DNA of 32,084 nt from an uncultured Clostridia bacterium (GCA_947629485.1 CANRDX010000018.1:1-32084); one strand, 5' to 3'. Positions 1-6,181 are shown, counted from the first letter of the stretch. Made by a program: numbers and translations. The notes: generated by a model not told the origin, from the sequence alone.

Positions 1-41
1 CGAATATAGCCGATTCTTGCGATAATGTCCGCTTTCTCCAT
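1..41 (-). CDS. Start of a small protein, possibly an XRE-type helix-turn-helix regulator (cut by window edge)
   Basis: Only the first 13 complete codons are visible, reading MEKADIIARIGYIR on the minus strand from an ATG at 41-39. A good ribosome binding site (AAGGGGA, about 6 bases upstream) supports a real start. The peptide resembles the N-terminus of short Clostridia XRE-type regulators that begin with an 'I-I-ARIGYIR/F' helix. With so few residues this is a resemblance, not an identification. It is divergent from the gene starting at 238. Confidence 0.4.
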   Translation of the reverse strand, partial: MEKADIIARIGYI

Positions 42-173
42 AAAAAATCCCCTTGCGCGTTGATACTTCTATTATAAAATATCGACCGCACAGGCATGGG
101 GTGACTGCACTTGGCAACATCGTGTAGTATGTCCATTTTTCAAAGTTTGATAAACATATATCTTGGCAAATTC

Positions 174-202
174 TTGACAATGCTCCGTGATAGGTGTATA
201 AT
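174..202 (+). promoter_or_regulatory. Sigma-70-type promoter of the broken lipoprotein gene
   Basis: TTGACA at 174-179 and TATAAT at 197-202 are both perfect consensus hexamers, separated by 17 bases. Transcription should start near 209, and a strong AAGGAG site at 225-230 precedes the ATG at 238. Confidence 0.8.
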
Positions 203-215
203 GTACCATGTACAT
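201..215. promoter_or_regulatory. Operator-like palindrome over the transcription start
   Basis: ATGTAC-CAT-GTACAT is a perfect 6+6 inverted repeat with a 3-base centre. It overlaps the last bases of the -10 box and the predicted start site, where a bound repressor would block initiation. The regulator is not identifiable from the site. The truncated regulator divergently encoded at the left edge is a possible candidate by position only. Confidence 0.5.
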
Positions 216-237
216 CACCCTATAAAGGAGATTTTAT

Positions 238-493
238 ATGAAAAAGAAAGGTCTTGTAATCAGCATGGCTTTATCGCTTGTGGTGTGCCTCTGCCTTGCG
301 CTTTTCTGCGCCTGCGGCAAGACGACTGACACGGGCGATACTTCCCAACGCGAAATCTATAACGCGTATCTTCCCCAAGCAGGTCGGCTATATAAAAGAG
401 GGTCTTCTGCAAGCCAAAACCACCGAAGAATTTATCGAGGCGGTCAAAAGGTCCGTTCGGGAATTTCTCGACCTTATGAAGGATTGGGATTGA
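238..493 (+). pseudogene. Disrupted lipoprotein gene (signal peptide joined out of frame to another C-terminus)
   Basis: The first frame starts at 238 with a convincing lipoprotein signal: basic MKKKG, a hydrophobic core of about 18 residues, then the lipobox LFCAC and GKTTDTGDTS. Around 370-390 this frame becomes Arg/Gly-rich and unlike protein. The +2 frame over the same bases then reads an ordinary helical C-terminus, VGYIKEGLLQAKTTEEFIEA followed by VKRSVREFLDLMKDWD and a stop at 491-493. The simplest reading is a frameshift or internal deletion that joined the start of a lipoprotein gene to the end of the same or another gene. The family of the C-terminal part is not recognised. Promoter, operator-like site and ribosome binding site all remain intact. 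Confidence 0.6.
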
Positions 494-549
494 AGGGCAT
501 AGCCGAACCTTTCTTCATGCTGACGATATATAGCGTTTGGTCGGAATTG

Positions 550-879
550 CTATTGCAGGCAGGACTTATATTCCTCGCCCCAATCGGACATGGCGTCGAG
601 GAGGGGACGGAGCGATTTCCCGATAGAAGAAAGCGAATACTCCACGCGGGGCGGGACTTCGGCGAAAACTTTCCGTTCCACCAGCCCGTCCTCTTCGAGC
701 GCGCGCAGGTTGTCCGTCAGCACCTTTTTGCTGATCGCGGGGATCGTCCTTAAAAAGTCCGTGAACCGCTGTTTGCCGTTGTACATCAAATTTCGGATGA
801 TGAGAAGTTTCCATTTGTTTCCGATGAGCCGAACCGTGGTCGCAACAGGGCACTCGGGCAGTTCCTCTCTTGTCAGCAT
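550..879 (-). CDS. HxlR-family winged-helix transcriptional regulator
   Basis: A 109-residue protein beginning MLTREELPECPVATTVRLIG. It carries the HxlR pattern: a Cys near the N-terminus (CPV), then the winged-helix core 'GNKWKLLIIRNLMYNGKQRF', 'ISKKVLTDNLRALEEDGLVE' and the wing 'VEYSLSSIGKSL'. HxlR proteins are dimeric DNA-binding regulators. Several, such as YodB and HypR of Bacillus, sense electrophiles or disulfide stress through an N-terminal Cys, so Cys at the equivalent place here is suggestive. The start at 879 is chosen because GGGAGGA lies 7-8 bases upstream; longer in-frame starts run through the promoter. It is divergent from the cupin gene at 1075 and probably controls both. 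The ligand is unknown. Confidence 0.9.
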   Translation of the reverse strand: MLTREELPECPVATTVRLIGNKWKLLIIRNLMYNGKQRFTDFLRTIPAISKKVLTDNLRALEEDGLVERKVFAEVPPRVEYSLSSIGKSLRPLLDAMSDWGEEYKSCLQ

Positions 880-909
880 GAAGATATCCTCCCTCATTTC
901 TACGGCAAA

Positions 910-938
910 AGTATAGCACCATCGCGCCGCGCCGTCAA
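910..938 (-). promoter_or_regulatory. Promoter of the HxlR regulator gene
   Basis: On the minus strand TTGACG (938-933) and TATACT (915-910) are separated by 17 bases, 31 bases upstream of the start codon at 879. The inverted repeats at 941-981 lie just upstream of this -35 box, where the regulator could control its own gene. Confidence 0.75.
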
Positions 939-940
939 TA

Positions 941-993
941 GTTTCAAAAAGAAACTTTGTAACGAATTTATTATCTAATAATAGAATTGTAAC
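941..993. promoter_or_regulatory. Cluster of inverted and direct repeats between divergent regulator and cupin genes
   Basis: Three elements are visible. GTTTC-N5-GAAAC (941-955) is a perfect inverted repeat. TTATTA-TC-TAATAA (968-981) is a perfect palindrome. TTGTAAC occurs twice as a direct repeat (957-963 and 987-993), spaced exactly 30 bases, close to three helical turns. They sit between two opposing promoters, as expected for an HxlR operator region. Which element is bound cannot be told from the sequence. Confidence 0.55.
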
Positions 994-997
994 ACTC

Positions 998-1026
998 TTG
1001 CAATTTTCGGCGGCGTATGATATGCT
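998..1026 (+). promoter_or_regulatory. Probable promoter of the cupin gene
   Basis: TTGCAA (998-1003) and TATGCT (1021-1026) are separated by 17 bases. A strong GGGAGGA ribosome binding site follows at 1062-1068, ahead of the ATG at 1075. Both hexamers are weaker than consensus, consistent with a regulated promoter. Confidence 0.55.
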
Positions 1027-1074
1027 GAAATCAAGACCGAAGAGGCCGAAAATCATTCAATTGGGAGGAATATC

Positions 1075-1431
1075 ATGGCAGATCTTTTCGAGAAGACGAA
1101 TGTGAAAGCGGGAGCGAGGACGGAACTGCACGACGCACTTCATCTCACGGGCGCGGAGGTGAGCGTCAACACGCTTCCCGCGGGGGCGAGCGTGCCCTTC
1201 GTGCATGCGCACAGGCAGAATGAGGAGATCTACGGCATTCTCGAAGGCGCGGGGGAAGCGGAGATCGAAGGGAAGCGCGTTCCGCTCGGCGCGGGGGATT
1301 GGCTGCGCGTCTCCCCTGCGGCAAAGCGCAGATTTTTTGCGGCGAAAGATAGCCCCATCACCTATATTTGCATTCAGGTGAAGGAGAACTCGCTCGTATC
1401 GTTCACGGCTGCGGACGCCGTCATCGAATAG
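1075..1431 (+). CDS. Small single-domain cupin protein
   Basis: A 118-residue protein made of one cupin_2 beta barrel. Motif 1 is clear: H44-x-H46-x4-E51-x6-G58 in the stretch 'VHAHRQNEEIYGILEG', giving three metal ligands. Motif 2 is 'GAGDWLRVSPAAKRRF', where the usual His ligand position holds Lys/Arg, so the metal site is incomplete or the fourth ligand lies elsewhere. No substrate can be assigned; such small cupins range from isomerases and dioxygenases to metabolite binders. It has its own promoter and is divergent from the HxlR regulator, a common pairing for redox-responsive genes. The macrodomain gene follows after 89 bases and could be co-transcribed. Confidence 0.85.
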   Translation: MADLFEKTNVKAGARTELHDALHLTGAEVSVNTLPAGASVPFVHAHRQNEEIYGILEGAGEAEIEGKRVPLGAGDWLRVSPAAKRRFFAAKDSPITYICIQVKENSLVSFTAADAVIE

Positions 1432-1463
1432 GCGGAAAAATACTTTCAAAACGAAAATCGAGG

Positions 1464-1484
1464 GGGCATGTCCGAGATATGCCC
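1464..1484 (+). promoter_or_regulatory. Hairpin in the cupin-macrodomain gap
   Basis: GGGCATGTC-CGA-GATATGCCC forms a nine-pair stem with one G-T wobble and a 3-base loop. It is not followed by a T-run, so it is not a standard terminator. It lies 28 bases upstream of the macrodomain ribosome binding site and could be an operator or an mRNA processing or stability element. Confidence 0.35.
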
Positions 1485-1520
1485 ACAAGTTTCATAAAAA
1501 TTTGTAAGTGCGGAGGGGGT

Positions 1521-2297
1521 ATGGAACAAGAGGAAAGGCGCAGATTTCTCATCGAAAAACTGCTTTCGGAGCAAAACGCACGGGCGAAAGTTCCCGACGA
1601 CGAGTATTCTCAAAAACGGCTCTTGCGCGCGCTTTTCAACGTGCGGGAGCCGCGCGCGGCGGGCGAGGAATTTCTTCGCGTACAAGACGATTATTTGCGA
1701 GAAGAATTGCGGCAAAAGGGCATCACGGATATTGCCGATCTTTCGCCCGTTGCCCCCGACGCTTATTTATGGCAAGGGGATATCACAACGCTACGTTGCG
1801 ACGGGATCGTCAACGCCGCAAATTCCAAAATGCTCGGCTGTTTTTGCCCCAATCACGCCTGTATCGACAATGCCATTCACACCTTTGCGGGCGTTCGGCT
1901 TCGGCAGGCGTGCGCGGATATCATGAAAGCGCAGGGGTGCGACGAACCCACGGGAGGGGCGAAGATCACGCGCGCCTATAATTTACCCTGTAAATACGTT
2001 CTGCACACCGTCGGACCCATTGTCCGCGGCGAAGTGACGGCGGAGGACGAACGGCTTCTCGCAAGCTGTTATACTTCCTGCCTCGCACTCGCCGAGAAAA
2101 ACGGGCTGAAAAGTCTTGCCTTTTGCTGTATCTCGACGGGCGAATTTCACTTTCCGAACGAGCGGGCGGCGCAGATCGCCATTCACACGGTGCGGGAATA
2201 CAAGCAGGAAACGGCAAGCAAAATCAAGGTGATTTTCAATGTGTTCAAGGAGCGCGATCATGAAATTTACGCAAGACTTCTCGGCGCAAATAAGTAG
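1521..2297 (+). CDS. Zinc-type macrodomain protein, probable ADP-ribosyl hydrolase
   Basis: A 258-residue protein. Residues 1-75 are a helical N-terminal extension typical of the sirtuin-linked macrodomains. The macro fold follows: 'WQGDITTLRCDGIVNAANS', then 'GCFCPNHACIDNAIH' in place of the usual glycine-rich loop, 'KYVLHTVGP', and 'CISTGEFHFPNERAA'. The Cys/His-rich loop matches the zinc-dependent macrodomains (Zn-macros), which remove ADP-ribose from proteins modified by the partner sirtuin SirTM. The start at 1521 follows GGAGGGGG with short spacing. The SirTM gene overlaps its end by 38 bases, so the writer (SirTM) and eraser (macro) of ADP-ribosylation are translationally coupled. The identification is strong; the in vivo target here is unknown. 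Confidence 0.9.
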   Translation: MEQEERRRFLIEKLLSEQNARAKVPDDEYSQKRLLRALFNVREPRAAGEEFLRVQDDYLREELRQKGITDIADLSPVAPDAYLWQGDITTLRCDGIVNAANSKMLGCFCPNHACIDNAIHTFAGVRLRQACADIMKAQGCDEPTGGAKITRAYNLPCKYVLHTVGPIVRGEVTAEDERLLASCYTSCLALAEKNGLKSLAFCCISTGEFHFPNERAAQIAIHTVREYKQETASKIKVIFNVFKERDHEIYARLLGANK

Positions 2298-3126
2298 ATT
2301 GAGAGAAGCCCTGCAAAATGCGGAGGCGGTCGTCGTCGGCGCGGGGGCGGGGCTTTCGGCGGCGGCGGGGTTCACCTATTCGGGCGAACGTTTCGAGCGG
2401 TATTTTTCCGACTTCGGGGAGAAGTACGGCTTTCACGATATGTATGCGGGCGGGTTCTACCCTTACGAAACGCAGGAGGAATTTTGGGCGTATTGGTCGC
2501 GATATATCTTCGTCAATCGCGACATGGATGCCCCCAAGCCCGTCTATCGAGACCTTTTCGACCTTGTAAAAGAGAAGGACTATTTCGTCGTGACCACCAA
2601 CGTCGATCACTGCTTTCAGAAGGCGGGTTTCGAGAAAGAACGGCTCTTCTATACGCAGGGGGACTATGGGCTGTTTCAATGCTCCGTGCCTTGCCATAAC
2701 AAGACGTACGATAACGAAGAACTTGTCCGCCGCATGGTGGAAGAGCAGAGGGATATGCGCGTTCCAAGCGAACTCATTCCGCGCTGTCCCGTCTGCGGAA
2801 AGCCGATGGCGATGAATCTTCGCTCAGACGATACTTTCGTGCAGGACGAGGGCTGGTATGCCGCCTGTGCGCGTTACGAAAATTTTATCCGTACGCACAG
2901 GCAAAAACGCGTGCTCTATCTCGAACTCGGCGTGGGATTCAACACCCCCTCCATCATTAAATATCCGTTTTGGCGGCTGACCGCACAAAACAAACGCGCG
3001 ACGTATGCCTGTATCAACCGCGGCGAAGCCCTCTGCCCGAGAGAACTTGAAGGGCGGGCGATCCTCATCGGCGAGGATATCGCCGCCGTCTTGGGCATGC
3101 TTCGATCGGGCGGAAAGGCGGGGTAA
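2260..3126 (+). CDS. SirTM-type sirtuin (class M), probable protein ADP-ribosyltransferase
   Basis: A 288-residue sirtuin. The NAD-binding motif GAGAGLSAAAGF is at residues 27-38 and TTNVDHCFQKAG, the N-x-D site, at 112-123. Residues 132-134 read TQG where classical sirtuins have a catalytic His before Gly; Gln at this place is a hallmark of SirTM enzymes, which ADP-ribosylate rather than deacylate. The zinc ribbon is C141-x3-C145 and C176-x2-C179. The start at 2260 (MKFTQDF) is preferred because AAGGAG lies 7 bases upstream; it falls inside the macrodomain gene. In characterised systems SirTM modifies lipoylated GcvH-L next to LplA2; neither gene is in this window. HxlR, cupin and ferritin neighbours suggest an oxidative-stress role (inference). 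Confidence 0.9.
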   Translation: MKFTQDFSAQISRLREALQNAEAVVVGAGAGLSAAAGFTYSGERFERYFSDFGEKYGFHDMYAGGFYPYETQEEFWAYWSRYIFVNRDMDAPKPVYRDLFDLVKEKDYFVVTTNVDHCFQKAGFEKERLFYTQGDYGLFQCSVPCHNKTYDNEELVRRMVEEQRDMRVPSELIPRCPVCGKPMAMNLRSDDTFVQDEGWYAACARYENFIRTHRQKRVLYLELGVGFNTPSIIKYPFWRLTAQNKRATYACINRGEALCPRELEGRAILIGEDIAAVLGMLRSGGKAG

Positions 3127-3177
3127 GATCCCGCAGATTTCCACGAGGAAAATTCGCAAAAAATCATGTCAAAAAAG

Positions 3178-3211
3178 TTGCAATCGCGGGGGACGGGTGC
3201 TATAATATAGC
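3178..3211 (+). promoter_or_regulatory. Ferritin promoter with palindrome over the -10 box
   Basis: TTGCAA (3178-3183) and TATAAT (3201-3206) are spaced 17 bases. GCTAT-AAT-ATAGC (3199-3211) is a perfect inverted repeat covering the -10 box, a possible operator for an iron- or peroxide-responsive repressor. The repeat is short and partly dictated by the -10 box, so it could be chance. Confidence 0.65.
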
Positions 3212-3241
3212 CGAAATTCGTAGTAAGAAGGAGGTAGTTTT

Positions 3242-3760
3242 ATGTTAAACAAGAAGATCGCGGAGCTTCTGAACGATCAGGTCAACAAGGAACTCTATTC
3301 GGCCTATCTCTATCTCGACTTCGCCAACTATTATGCCGACGAAGGGCTTGACGGCTTCGCCCATTGGTACGAGGTGCAGGCGCAGGAAGAGCGCGACCAC
3401 GCCTTTATGATCAGAAGATATCTTCTGAACAGCGGCGAAAAGGTGACGTTTTCCGCCATTGCAAAGCCCGATAAGACGTTTGCAGATCACGCGGCGCCCC
3501 TCGAAGCGGGTCTCGAACACGAGCGGTATGTGACGTCGCTCATCACCGCCATCTATCACGAGGCGTTCGCGCAGAAGGACTACAAGACGATGCAATTCCT
3601 CGATTGGTTCATCAAGGAACAGGGCGAGGAGGAGACGAATGCAGACGATCTCATCAAGAAGATGAAGCTCTTCGGGTGCGACGCGAAGGGGCTTTATGCG
3701 CTCAATCAGGAGCTTGCGGCAAGGGTCTATACGCCCTCGGCGACAGGCCCCGCCATGTGA
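3242..3760 (+). CDS. ftnA: Ferritin, iron storage protein with ferroxidase centre
   Basis: A 172-residue non-haem ferritin that should assemble into a 24-subunit cage, oxidise Fe(II) and store Fe(III). All ferroxidase ligands fall at the same numbers as in E. coli FtnA: E17, Y24, E50, H53, E94, Q127 and E130, with third-site residues E49, E126 and E129. Length is normal for bacterial ferritin. AAGGAGG at 3228-3234 precedes the ATG. The gene has its own promoter and ends at a bidirectional terminator, so it is probably monocistronic, directly downstream of the SirTM pair. Storing iron limits Fenton chemistry, which fits the stress-related context. Confidence 0.96.
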   Translation: MLNKKIAELLNDQVNKELYSAYLYLDFANYYADEGLDGFAHWYEVQAQEERDHAFMIRRYLLNSGEKVTFSAIAKPDKTFADHAAPLEAGLEHERYVTSLITAIYHEAFAQKDYKTMQFLDWFIKEQGEEETNADDLIKKMKLFGCDAKGLYALNQELAARVYTPSATGPAM

Positions 3761-3811
3761 CGAAAAACTTCTTTCAGACGAAAAAGGGCATATCCATGTC
3801 CGAAACAAAAC

Positions 3812-3837
3812 GCGCGGCGACCGAAAGATCGCCGCGC
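3812..3837. terminator. Bidirectional intrinsic terminator between ferritin and lipoprotein genes
   Basis: GCGCGGCGA (3812-3820), an 8-base loop, and TCGCCGCGC (3829-3837) form a nine-pair GC-rich stem. T-rich sequence follows on the plus strand (to about 3851) and on the minus strand (TTTTGTTTC), so it can end both convergent genes. Confidence 0.85.
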
Positions 3838-3851
3838 TTGATATTTATTTT

Positions 3852-3883
3852 GTCATACTGAGCGGAGCAAAGTCGAAGTATCG
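3852..3883. repeat. Solitary REP-like hairpin core related to the A modules
   Basis: The segment starting GTCATACTGAGCGGAGCAAA and ending GTCGAAGTATC closely resembles the core of repeat A5 (31895-31930, GTCATCCTGAGCGG...GTCGAAGGATC). The end pairs ATACT/AGTAT (3855-3859/3877-3881) match ATCCT/AGGAT in the other copy: two changes that preserve pairing. It lies between the terminator and the end of the lipoprotein gene. This is a single core without the long outer inverted repeats. Confidence 0.7.
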
Positions 3884-3897
3884 CATAAGTGCCGCGT

Positions 3898-5565
3898 TTA
3901 CAAGATGTAGTATTTCGAGCCTGCGAGATCGTCGCCGATGCCGAGGGTCGTTTTATCCGTCTTGGGCGCGGTGTATTCAGCCGCTTTCGCGAAGTTCTCT
4001 TCATCGTTGACGTCAAGGCTCAGCGTATTGTTGAGCGTGACGTTGTACTCCGCATACTCGCCCGAGGTGGGGTTGTATTTGATCTCCGTTTCCAGCTTCA
4101 TGGAGACGAGCTTCCCGTCTTTTATGACGACGTTGAGCGACGCATCCTCAATGGTATAGTCGGTTCCCATGAGGTTGTCCACGAAGGTGACGCCTTCGGC
4201 GGGGCAGGTGTTGATGAGGGTCACGATGCCTTCGGAGAGGGCGGCGATGGCGCTGTTTTTGAGGTAGATATCGTACGTCGTCTCGCCGTTTGCCGTCGTC
4301 TTCTTGATGCAGTCCGTCTGCGAAGCGTTGAGGCGGAAGAGGGAGGTGAGGAAGTCGAAGCGGCTTGTCACCGTTTCCGCCGATTGCGAGGTGGTGTTGC
4401 GCCCCTTTCTGTCTACGAGGTAGACCTTGCCGTCCTCGGTGACGTTGCCGATCGTATACTTGTATGTCTCCGCGCCGTCCTCTTCATGATGCGTGTCGAA
4501 CATGAAGGAGTTGTTGAAATGGGTGAAGCCCTCCTCGTCGGTGTGCTTGTAGAGGCGGGAGAGGTAGCTATCCTTGATCGCCTTGACATTCCAGCCGGGG
4601 TCCATTTCGTTGACTGCTTCGACATCGAGGGAGTAGACGTCCATCTCCTTGACGGCCGCGAGGGCAGAGTTGACGGTGGCGAGCTCGGTTGCGATGGCGT
4701 CTTGGCCCAAGATGATGCCCGAGACGTCGGGGAGTTTGACGGCGGAGCTGTTCGTCTTCTGGGTATATGTAAGGGAGAGGTCGGTCGTCGCGGGGCCGAT
4801 GGGAACGGAGACGTCTGCCGTCAGCGTGAAGCTCGAAAGCGTCTCGCCCGAGAGAGCGAATTCAAAGCCGAGACCCGTTGCGGGATTGGAGAATTCCACG
4901 CCCTTTAAATTGATGCTCGTATCCATCTTGCCGAGGAAGGAGCACAGGGCGTTAAGCGCCTTGTTCTCGGAGGAGAGGGACAAAGTCGCCTTGTAGCCGC
5001 CCGTCGTTTTCTTGATGGAGCCGATCTCCTTCGCCGAAAGGGACTTGACGAGGGTGACGAAGGGGAGGTTGATGAGGTGGAGCTCCTCGTCCGCATATTC
5101 CACTGCCGCCTTCTTGACAGTGCCCTTATCGTCCATTTTGACGGTGACGCGCGAATCGCCCGAGGAATAGATATATTCGGTGGAATCGTAGAGGAGCGCG
5201 CCGCTCGTCACGCGCTTGAATTGCAGGTCGTCCGTCTCGGAGTTGTAGCGGTAGTTGCAGACGTAGTTCGCATTCGCGTCGGGGGTCGTGAAGGCGCCCA
5301 CGGAGACGCTCCCCGCGAGATTTAACGTGAAGTCGTAGTTCTGCACGGCGGCGCCCAACGTGTTTTGGATGGCTGTCGCAACGTCGGAGGAGGTGGGCAT
5401 AGTGTCGCCCGATGCGGGCGGATCTTCTTCGCCGTCTCCCTCTCCACCGATGGGCGGATCGGGGATTTCCGTCTTGTTGTCCTCGCTCCCGCCGCAGGCG
5501 CAGAGGGAAAGCGCCAGAAGGCCGCAAATGAGCAGGGTGCCGAATTTTGCAAGTTTGCTTTTCAT
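3898..5565 (-). CDS. Large secreted lipoprotein with an internally duplicated domain, function unknown
   Basis: A 555-residue protein with a clear lipoprotein signal: MKSKLAK, a hydrophobic stretch, lipobox LCAC with Cys at about residue 24, then an acidic Gly/Pro-rich linker to about residue 55 that tethers it to the outer membrane face of the cell membrane. The rest looks like two related beta-rich halves, roughly residues 75-295 and 310-545. Both contain a KKTT turn, a short helix, and a run of alternating beta strands ending in a Tyr/Thr-rich strand (TTDLSLTYTQ; EYNVTLNNTLSL). The shape recalls LolA/LppX-like lipoproteins that hold a lipid or ligand, but no family is recognised with certainty. 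AAGGAGA lies 7 bases before the ATG. It is monocistronic with its own promoter. Confidence 0.85.
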   Translation of the reverse strand: MKSKLAKFGTLLICGLLALSLCACGGSEDNKTEIPDPPIGGEGDGEEDPPASGDTMPTSSDVATAIQNTLGAAVQNYDFTLNLAGSVSVGAFTTPDANANYVCNYRYNSETDDLQFKRVTSGALLYDSTEYIYSSGDSRVTVKMDDKGTVKKAAVEYADEELHLINLPFVTLVKSLSAKEIGSIKKTTGGYKATLSLSSENKALNALCSFLGKMDTSINLKGVEFSNPATGLGFEFALSGETLSSFTLTADVSVPIGPATTDLSLTYTQKTNSSAVKLPDVSGIILGQDAIATELATVNSALAAVKEMDVYSLDVEAVNEMDPGWNVKAIKDSYLSRLYKHTDEEGFTHFNNSFMFDTHHEEDGAETYKYTIGNVTEDGKVYLVDRKGRNTTSQSAETVTSRFDFLTSLFRLNASQTDCIKKTTANGETTYDIYLKNSAIAALSEGIVTLINTCPAEGVTFVDNLMGTDYTIEDASLNVVIKDGKLVSMKLETEIKYNPTSGEYAEYNVTLNNTLSLDVNDEENFAKAAEYTAPKTDKTTLGIGDDLAGSKYYIL

Positions 5566-5595
5566 ATTGTGTTCTCCTTGTTTTTTTTGCCCTTC

Positions 5596-5623
5596 ATTAT
5601 AGCGTTCCCTCCGCCTGTGTCAA
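5596..5623 (-). promoter_or_regulatory. Promoter of the duplicated-domain lipoprotein
   Basis: On the minus strand TTGACA (5623-5618) and TATAAT (5601-5596) are perfect hexamers with a 16-base spacer. Confidence 0.8.
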
Positions 5624-5629
5624 GACCTT

Positions 5630-5664
5630 TCAACCGATAATCCCTTTTTTCAACCAACGGTTGA
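5630..5664. promoter_or_regulatory. Three TCAACC half-sites upstream of the lipoprotein promoter
   Basis: TCAACC-AAC-GGTTGA (5650-5664) is a perfect 6+6 inverted repeat. A third TCAACC lies at 5630-5635, 20 bases away in direct orientation. The group sits just upstream of the leftward -35 box at 5618-5623, so a bound activator or repressor would act on the lipoprotein gene. The protein that binds is unknown. Confidence 0.45.
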
Positions 5665-5725
5665 GCGCACGGCGGCAGCCGCGCGCCCTTTTGCGTGCGC
5701 GCGGGCAAAATCCTTGCGACTTTTC

Positions 5726-5754
5726 TTGAATTTTAGGAGGCGGTGTGATATAAT
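5726..5754 (+). promoter_or_regulatory. Promoter of the Nudix-tcdA-ttcA-rarA operon
   Basis: TTGAAT (5726-5731) and TATAAT (5749-5754) are spaced 17 bases, 31 bases before the ATG at 5786. No other convincing promoter is seen before the terminator at 10196. Confidence 0.75.
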
Positions 5755-5785
5755 AGTCCCATACCATTCAGAAGGAGCGGGGAAT

Positions 5786-6178
5786 ATGGCCGTGGAAGTC
5801 GTGGCGGCGCTCATTTGGCGGAACGGAAAGTTCCTCATCTGCCAAAGGCCGAAGAATAAGGCGCGCGGGCTTTTGTGGGAGTTCGTCGGTGGAAAGGTCG
5901 AGGCGGGCGAGAGCAGGGAAGAGGCGCTTCGGCGCGAGTGCCGCGAGGAACTCGGCGTCGGCGTGAAGGTCGGCGAAGTATATTACGAAGTCGAGCATGC
6001 CTATCCCGATCTCACGGTGCGCCTCACCCTCTTTCGGGCGGCGATCGAAGAGGGGGAGCCGCAGCTCCTCGAACACAACGACATGCGTTGGATCGTGCCC
6101 TCCGAGATCGACGGCTTTGCCTTCTGCCCCGCGGATGAGGAGATCTTGCAAAAACTCAAAGAGGGGAGCGGAAACTGA
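5786..6178 (+). CDS. MutT-type Nudix hydrolase, (deoxy)nucleoside triphosphate diphosphatase
   Basis: A 130-residue Nudix protein. The complete Nudix box G-x5-E-x7-REUxEExGU occupies residues 36-58 (G36, E42, R50-E51, E54-E55-L56-G57), where the glutamates bind Mg. Overall length and the 'GLLWEFVGGKVE' segment match the MutT branch, which hydrolyses damaged nucleotides such as 8-oxo-dGTP or non-canonical (d)CTP derivatives; substrate choice cannot be read from sequence. AAGGAG (5772-5777) fixes the start at 5786. First gene of a five-gene operon; tcdA begins 3 bases after its stop codon. Confidence 0.93.
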   Translation: MAVEVVAALIWRNGKFLICQRPKNKARGLLWEFVGGKVEAGESREEALRRECREELGVGVKVGEVYYEVEHAYPDLTVRLTLFRAAIEEGEPQLLEHNDMRWIVPSEIDGFAFCPADEEILQKLKEGSGN

Positions 6179-6181
6179 ACG

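Noticed and set aside
880-1056. A longer N-terminus for the HxlR regulator starting at 1056
   Set aside because: It would run through the promoter and operator region. The ATG at 879 has a strong ribosome binding site at the right distance.
2239-2259. SirTM start at 2239
   Set aside because: No ribosome binding site; the ATG at 2260 has AAGGAG 7 bases upstream and matches the usual N-terminus.
3889-4908. A 339-codon open frame opposite the lipoprotein gene
   Set aside because: Antisense shadow. The minus-strand frame has a signal peptide, lipobox, promoter and ribosome binding site; this one has none.
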